A stretch of DNA of 64,000 nt, from assembly GCA_029204225.1 (NCBI GenBank), contig CM055106.1, positions 43,623,003 through 43,687,002 on the forward strand. The letters run 5' to 3'. Below are positions 57,953-64,000 of the stretch, one piece after another (position 1 is the first letter of the stretch; the number at the start of each line of letters is the position of its first letter). Position numbers and translations under genes: made by a program. Source of the DNA: Diphasiastrum complanatum. Taxonomy: Eukaryota; Streptophyta; Lycopodiopsida; Lycopodiales; Lycopodiaceae. The notes under the pieces are model-generated. The model did no database searches, had not been told where the DNA came from, and saw only the letters and a program-made list of their open reading frames with translations.

Positions 57953-58267
57953 ATACATTTGTCCATTTCTTTATCAAATGAACACATGGAATGGACATCG
58001 CATTTGACAATGCAACTCCTATATTCTTCAGTTCAATCGATGAGAGACACATTGAAACATTGATTGATTTTTCTCTTATATGTCCTTTCCAATGCACACA
58101 AGTGGAATCAAGCTTCAAACCTTAAAGTTAATAAAAGAATATGATTTGTGATTATTGAGATATTCTTCATAACCGATATTAACAAACCACAGAATCTCTA
58201 AGATCTTATTGGTATTGAAACTCAAAGGTAAATGCACTACATAGAGAGATTGTGGCATGCAAGAGAG
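57953..58267 (-). repeat. Repeat P, copy 5, inside the array
   Basis: Matches 56970-57292 in the same orientation and ends at the same LTR-E junction. The pair suggests unequal recombination in which the P/LTR-E boundary was duplicated. Confidence 0.75.
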
Positions 58268-58744
58268 TGTTGGATTTACTCCTTCTACTCTCCTAAATCC
58301 CATTTTAGTCTGCCTCCATTCATGATGCGTATTTACTAACGTTGTCACGCAGTCTGCATATGTACATGCAATTTTGCACAGACGAAGAAAAGGTGAACGA
58401 ATCACAACACTCTGTTCTTACACAAGTTATGGTGACAGGCAAAAAGGTGACACTATCTTACAAAATGCCAAAGGTGTCCTAAAAGCAAAGGCACCTTGTA
58501 AATCTAGTCCTAAGGCTGTTCATAAGAAGTGACGCACTTTTCGCATCATCACCAATGTTCACTTCAGTACTGACTAACATCGCACCCTTTTCAAGCTCAC
58601 CACACAACAACTGCAACCACCCACGGTCTCTTACAGACAATACATCCACTCTGTACTTTGACATCTGCACACCTATAATATCATGTATATATATATTGGA
58701 TACCATCTGAGTATTCGACTGGATGAGGTTGATGAAACCAAGAA

Positions 58745-59413
58745 TCTCTCATGTACGCAATGGTCTGTACAAGACAGATATCTCTTTTGTTGTTAGCTCA
58801 CTCAGCCAATACATGGCTAATCCAGGAATTACCCATTGTAAGGCTCTTATTCGAGTCGAGATATTTTTGAGCTACCATGGACCAGTGCATCTTCTATGGA
58901 GATGTCAGCAACGACAATCTTCATCAGCTCAGTAGTTATTCTGATGCAAGCTAGGGAGAAGATGCAGACAATTGTAAGTCCACATGTACATTTACATTCT
59001 TCCTCAACGGCGGTCGCATTTCGTGGAACAGTCGTAAGCAAACCTCTATCGCACTTTCTTCTACTGAAGCAGGATATATTGTTGTTTCTCAATCTATTAA
59101 GAAAGCGTTCTGGTTGAGAAATTTGTTGTCAGACATCAATTTGTATCAGTACAGCCCTAGAATTTTATTTTGTGATAACCAAAGTGCTATTGCCTTATTG
59201 GCCAACCCAAGATTTCATTCTAGGAGTAAGCACATTGAGATAAGATACCACTACATCATGGGCAAGGTTTTCGATAGAGAGGTAAGCTTAACGTACTACA
59301 GAACGCAGGACATGGTTGCAAACATTTTCACGAAAGCACTCAGCATTAAAGCACACAACAGCTTTTGCGTGTTGCTCAATCTGAAGATCAAGGCATTCAT
59401 GGATCCAGATTAA
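58745..59413 (+). pseudogene. Array unit 2: Copia-E RNase H
   Basis: Covers SLMYAMVC-type start to the natural end MDPD at 59413. The C-terminal 99 codons are open (59114-59413): ILFCDNQSAIALLANPRF, SKHIEIRYHYIMGKVF, QDMVANIFTKALSI. Near 59070 STEAGY stands in place of STEAEY, so the catalytic Glu is lost. Small deletions upstream break the frame. Confidence 0.85.
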
Positions 59414-59921
59414 GGGGAGTGTTGGATTTACTCCTTCTACTCTCCTAAATCCCATTTTAATCTGCCTCTATTCATGCTGCATATTTACTAACGTTGTCAC
59501 GTACTCTGCATATTTACACGTAAATTCGCACAGACAAAAAAAAGGCGAACAAATTGTGACACTGTGTTCTTACACAGGTTATGGTGACAAGCGAAAAGCG
59601 GACACTATCTTACAGAATGCCAAAGGTGCCCTAAAAGCAAAGGCACCCCGTAAATCTAATCCTAAGTCTGTTCATAAGACGTGACACACTTTTCGCATCA
59701 TCACCAACGCTCACTTCAGTATGGACTGAAGTCGCACCCTTTTCAAGTTCACCACATGCAGCTGCGCTAACAGTTTGGACAACGAATGCAACCACCTACG
59801 GTATCTTACAGACAATACATCCACTCTGTACTTTCACATATGCACACTTGTAATATTATGTATATATATATATTGGATACCATTTGAGTATTCGAGTGGA
59901 TGAGGTTGATGAAACCAAGAA

Positions 59922-60592
59922 TCTCTCATGTACGCAATGGTCTGTACAAGACCGGATATCTCTTTTGTTGTTAGCTAACTCAGCCAATACATGGCTAATC
60001 TTGGAATTACCCATTGGAAGGCTCTTATTCGAGTCAAGAGATATTTTCGAGCTACCATGGACTAGTGCATCTGCTATGGAGATGTCAGCAACGACAATCT
60101 TCATCAGCTCAGTAGTTATTCTGATGCAAGCTAGAGAGGAGATGCAGACAATTGTAAGTCCACATCTACATTTACATTCTCCCTCAACGCGGTCCCATTT
60201 CGTCGAACAGTCGTAAGCAAACCTCTGTCGCACTTTCTTCTACTAAAGTAGAATATATTGTTGCTTCTCAGTCTATTAAGGAAGCGTTTTGGTTGAGAAA
60301 TTTGCTATCAGACATCAATTTGTATCAGTACATCCGTACAATTTTATTTTGTGATAACCAAAGTGCTATTGCCTTATTGGCCAAACCTAGATTTCATTCT
60401 AGGAGTAAGCACATTGAGATAAGATACCACTACATCAGGGGCCAGGTTCTCGATAGAGAGGTAAGCTTAACGTACTACAGAACGCAGATTATGGTTATAT
60501 ACATTTTCACAAAAGCACTTTGCGTTAATGCACACAACAGATTTTGTGCGTTGCTCAATCTGAAGATCAAGGCATTCACGGATCCAGATTAA
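59922..60592 (+). pseudogene. Array unit 3: Copia-E RNase H
   Basis: Same span. Near 60187 one base is missing (CAACGCGG for CAACGGCGG) and the next block reads TCGTCGAAC, both shared with units 4 and 5. The C-terminal part 60293-60592 is open (LFCDNQSAIALLAKPRFHSR). TKVEY precedes it in the Glu motif. Confidence 0.85.
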
Positions 60593-61098
60593 GGGGGGTG
60601 TTGGATTTACTACTTCTACTCTCCTAAATCCCATTTTAATCTGCCTCCATTCATGTTGCATATTTACTAACGTTGTCACGCAGTCTGCATATTTACATTC
60701 AAATTCGCACAGACGTAGAAAAGGCGAACGAAAAGTGACGCTGTGTTCTTGCACAAGTTATGGTGACAGGCGAAAAGGAGACACTATCTTACAGAATGCC
60801 AAAGGTGCCCTAAAAGCAAAGGCACCCTGTAAGTCTAATCCTAAGGCTGTTCATACGAAGTGACGCACTTTTCGCATCATCAACAACGCTCACTTCATTA
60901 CTGACTGAAGTCGCACCCTTTCCAAGCTCACCACATGCAGCTACGCTAACAGTTTGGACAACGACTGCAACCACCCACGGTATCTTACATACAATACATC
61001 CACTCTGTACTTTCACATCTGCACACTTGTAATATCATGAATATATATATTCCATACCATCTGAGTATTCGAGTGGATGAGGTTGATGAAACCAAGAA

Positions 61099-61770
61099 TA
61101 TCTCATGTACGGAATGGTATGAACAAGACCGGATATCTCTTTTGTTGTTAGCTCACTCAGCCAATACATGGCTAATCTTGGAATTACCTATTGGAAGGCT
61201 CTTATTCGAGTCAAGAGATATTTTTGAGCTACCATGGACCAGTGCATCTGCTATGGAGATGTCAGCAATGACAATCTTCATCAACTCAGTAGTTATTCTG
61301 ATGCAAGCTAGGGAGGAGATGCAAACAATTGTAAGTCCACATCTACATTTACATTCTTCCTCAACGCGGTCCCATTTCGTCGAACAGTCGTAAAGCAAAC
61401 CTCTATCGCACTTTCTTCTACTGAAGTATAATATATTGCTGCTTCTCAATCTAGTAAGGAAGCATTTTGGTTGAGAAATTTGCTGTCAGACATCAATATG
61501 TATCAGTACAGCCCTACAATTTTATTTTGTGATAACCAAAGTGCTATTACCTTATTGGCCAACACTAGATTTCATTCTAGGAGTAACCACATTGAGATAA
61601 GATACCACTACATCTGGGGCAAGGTTCGTGACAAAGAGGTAAGCTTAACGTACTACAGAACGCAGGACATGGTTGCAGACATTTTCACGAAAGAACTCAG
61701 CATTAATGCACACAACAGATTTTGTGCGTTGCTCAATCTGAAGATCAAGGCATTCACGGATCTAGATTAA
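61099..61770 (+). pseudogene. Array unit 4: Copia-E RNase H
   Basis: Shares the unit 3 frameshift and the altered TCGTCGAAC block, plus an extra A (GTAAAGC) also present in unit 5. The start has MYGMV in place of MYAMV, again shared with unit 5. The Glu motif STEVEY position reads as a stop (GTATAA). The end 61471-61770 is open and closes KAFTDLD. Confidence 0.85.
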
Positions 61771-62273
61771 GGGCGGTGTTGGATTTACTCCTACTCTCCT
61801 ACTTCTCATTTTAGTCTGCCTCCATTCATGCTGCATATTTACTAACGTTGTCACATAGTTTGCATATTTACATGCAAATTCACACAAACGAAGAAAATGC
61901 AAACGAATTGTGACACTGTGTTCTTACACAGATTATGGTGACAAGCGAAAAGGGGATACTATCTTACAGAATGCCAGAGGTGTCCAAAAAGGAAAGGCAC
62001 CCCGTAAATCTAATCCTAAGGTTGTTCATACGAAGTGACGCACTTTTCGCATCATCAACAATGCTCACTTTAGTACGGACTGAAGTCGCACCCTTTCAAG
62101 CTCACCACATGCAGCTGCGCTAACAGTTTGGACAACGACTGCAACCACCCACGGTCTCTTACAAACAATACATCCACTCTGTACTTTCACATCTGCACAC
62201 TTGTAATATCATGAATATATATATTCCATACCATATGAGTATTGGAGTGGATGAGGTTGATGAAACCAAGAAT

Positions 62274-62854
62274 ATCTCATGTACGGAATGGTCTGAACAA
62301 GACCGGATATCTCTTTTGTTGTTAGCTCACTCAGCCAATACATGGCTAATCTTGGAATTACCCATTGGAAGGCTCTTATTCGAGTCAAGAGATATTTTTG
62401 AGCTACCATGGACCAGTGCATCTGCTATGGAAATGTCAGCAATGACAATCTTCATCAGCTCAATAGTTATTCTGATGCAAGCTAGGAAGGAGATGCAGAC
62501 AATTGTAAGTCCACATCTACATTTACATTCTTTCTCAATGCGGTCCCATTTCGTCGAAAAGTCATAAAGCAAATATCTATCGCACTTTCTTCTACTGAAG
62601 CAGAATATATTGCTGCTTCTGAATCTATTAAGGAAGCGTTTTGGTTGAGAAATTTGTTGTCAGACATCAATCTGTATCAGTACATCCCTACAATTCTATT
62701 TTGTGAGAACCAAAGTGCTATTGCCTCATCGGCCAATCCTAGATATCACTCTAGGAGTAAGCACATTGAGATAAGATACCACTACATCAAGGGCAAGGTT
62801 CTCGACAGAGAGGAAAGCTTAACGTACTCCAGAACGTAGGACATGGTTGCAGAC
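62274..62854 (+). pseudogene. Array unit 5: Copia-E RNase H, 3' truncated
   Basis: Carries the same frameshift, TCGTCGAA block and extra A as unit 4. STEAEYIAAS is intact. LFCENQSAIASSANPRYHSR has Glu for the Asp of CDN. It stops at about 62854 at the word GCAGACATGCAG, which fuses it to the middle of the next LTR-E; the C-terminus and polypurine tract are lost. Confidence 0.85.
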
Positions 62855-63019
62855 ATGCAGCTGCGCTAACAAATTGTACAACGACTGCAACCACCCACAG
62901 TCTCTTACAGACAATACATCCACTCTATACTTTCACATCTGCACACCTGTAATATCATGTATATATATACTGGATACCATCTGACTATTCGAGTGGATGA
63001 GGTTGATGAAACCAAGAAT

Positions 63020-63565
63020 CTCTCATGTACGCAATGGTCTGTACAAGACCAGATATCTCTTTTGTTGTTAGCTCACTCAGCCAATACATGGCTAATCCTG
63101 GAATTATCCATTGGAAGGCTCTTATTCGAGTCAAGAGATATTTTTGAGCTACCATGGACCAGTGCATCTGCTATGGAGATGTCAACAACGACAATCTTCA
63201 TCAGCTCAGTAGTTATTCTGATGCAAGCAAGGGAGGAGATGCAGACAATTGTAAGTCCACATCTACATTTACATTCCTCCTCAATGGCGGTGCCATTTCG
63301 TGGAACAATCGTAAGCAAACCTCTATCGCACTTTCTTCTACTAAAGCAGAATATATTGCTGCTTCTCAATCTATTGAGGAAGCGTTTTGGTTGAGAAATT
63401 CGCTGTCAGACATCAATCTATATCTAAACATCCCCACAATTTCATTTTGTGATAACCAAAGTGCTATTGCCTTATCGGCCAACCCTAGATTTCATTCTAG
63501 GAGTAAGCACATTGAGATAAGATACCACTACATCAGGGGCAAGGTTCTCGATAGAGAGGTAAGCA
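63020..63565 (+). pseudogene. Array unit 6: Copia-E RNase H, best frame
   Basis: Lacks the unit 3-5 frameshift. From 63154 the frame is open through SSYSDASKGGDADNCKSTST, FLLNGGAISWNNRKQTSIAL, STKAEYIAAS, ISFCDNQSAIALSANPRF and SKHIEIRYHYIRGKVLD, so all three RNase H acidic positions are present. It breaks at about 63565 into the LTR word AGTCTGCATATTTAC. Confidence 0.85.
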
Positions 63566-63983
63566 TAGTCTGCATATTTACACGCAAATTCGCACAGACG
63601 AAGAAAAGGCGAACGAATAACGACACTATGCTCTTACACAGGTTATGGTGACAAGCGAAAAGGGGACACTATCTTACAGAATGCCAAAGGTGCCCTAAAA
63701 GAAAAGGCACCCTGTAAATCTAATCCTAGGGCTGTTCATAAGAAGTGACGCACTTTTCCCATCATCACCAACGTTCTTTTCAGTACTGATAGATGTCTCA
63801 CCCTTTTCAAGTTCACCACATGCAGTTGCGCGAACAGATTGAACAACGACTACAACCACCCACGATCTCTTACAGACAATACATCCACTCTGTACTTTCA
63901 CATCGCACACCTGTAATTTCATGTATATATATATTGGATAGCATCTGAGTATTCAAGTGGATGAGGTTGATTAAACCAAGAAT

Positions 63984-64000
63984 CTCTCATGTACGCAATG
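63984..64000 (+). pseudogene. Array unit 7: start of a further RNase H unit
   Basis: After the partial LTR-E 63566-63983 the next SLMYAM-type start begins at the window edge, so the array goes on. Confidence 0.7.

Larger units (their letters stand above)
57293..64000 (+). repeat. Tandem array of LTR-E plus RNase H units, period about 1,176 bp
   Basis: At least seven units in head-to-tail order; the array leaves the window on the right. Each unit is a truncated LTR-E of about 500 bases (starts at about 57293, 58268, 59420, 60599, 61777, 62855 partial, 63566 partial) fused at ATGAAACCAAGAA to the end of reverse transcriptase and the RNase H domain of Copia-E, then a G-rich polypurine tract and the next LTR. 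The marker GATGAGGTTGATGAAACCAA recurs at about 57773, 58722, 59897, 61076, 62252 and 62997 (TTAAACCAA near 63961), giving steps of 949, 1175, 1179, 1176, 745 and 963. The short steps are units with deletions. Confidence 0.9.

Noticed and set aside
57770-63394. Repeated ORFs beginning near MDEVDETKNLSC and ISLLLLAHSANTWLI
   Set aside because: Out-of-phase readings of LTR-E and the Copia-E RNase H. The correct frame gives the SLMYAMVCTRPDISFVVSS and RNase H motifs.

Overview
This window looks like nuclear DNA of a land plant. It is AT-rich, packed with decayed Ty1/copia and Ty3/gypsy LTR retrotransposons of plant type, carries long dinucleotide microsatellites, and has no bacterial-style gene packing. 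I cannot name the species. Element names used here (Copia-A to -F, Gypsy-G, repeats P, R, R2) are working labels of mine, not database names.

Only one gene looks like an intact non-transposon gene: a secreted glycine-rich protein (GRP) at 55254-56039 (+). A frameshifted second copy lies at 3181-3967 (-), inside a block of about 4-5 kb present twice in opposite orientation (about 2.0-6.6 kb and 53.2-57.25 kb). Two further GRP fragments form a tandem duplication at 9.23-11.58 kb. Pieces of the flanks of this block recur at 30.4-31.2, 49.0-49.7 and 51.5-51.9 kb.

Layout. 0-2 kb: inverted-repeat arm, coding-like remnant, Copia-A deletion derivative. 2-7.1 kb: inverted GRP block with CA/TG tracts. 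7.4-9.2 kb: Copia-A piece bounded by LTR pieces facing each other. 9.2-11.6 kb: tandem GRP fragments. 11.6-14.8 kb: Copia-A with an LTR-B insert. 15.5-18.66 kb: 3' half of Copia-C, whose reverse transcriptase is replaced by unrelated DNA holding a 301-codon ORF. 18.67-21.5 kb: 3' end of Gypsy-G with an extra coiled-coil ORF, polypurine tract and LTR. 21.5-26 kb: Copia-F, -A and -E pieces, including a full 970-bp LTR. 26-31 kb: Copia-A, LTR-B and Copia-D. 31.9-34.4 kb: 5' half of Copia-C (gag, protease, start of integrase). 34.7-39.9 kb: Gypsy-G pol, leader, primer site and LTR, interrupted by copia DNA. 39.9-45.4 kb: Copia-D and -A. 46-49 kb: microsatellite and Copia-E. 49.7-53.2 kb: patchwork of the same families. 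57.3-64 kb: a tandem array of about 1.18-kb units, each one LTR plus a copia RNase H domain, running off the right edge.

The main message is the history of rearrangement. The same element-element junctions, stop codons and frameshifts recur at distant sites on both strands. Much of the repetition therefore arose by copying already dead, already nested DNA (segmental, inverted and tandem duplication), or by mobilising defective templates in trans, and not by independent insertion of active elements.
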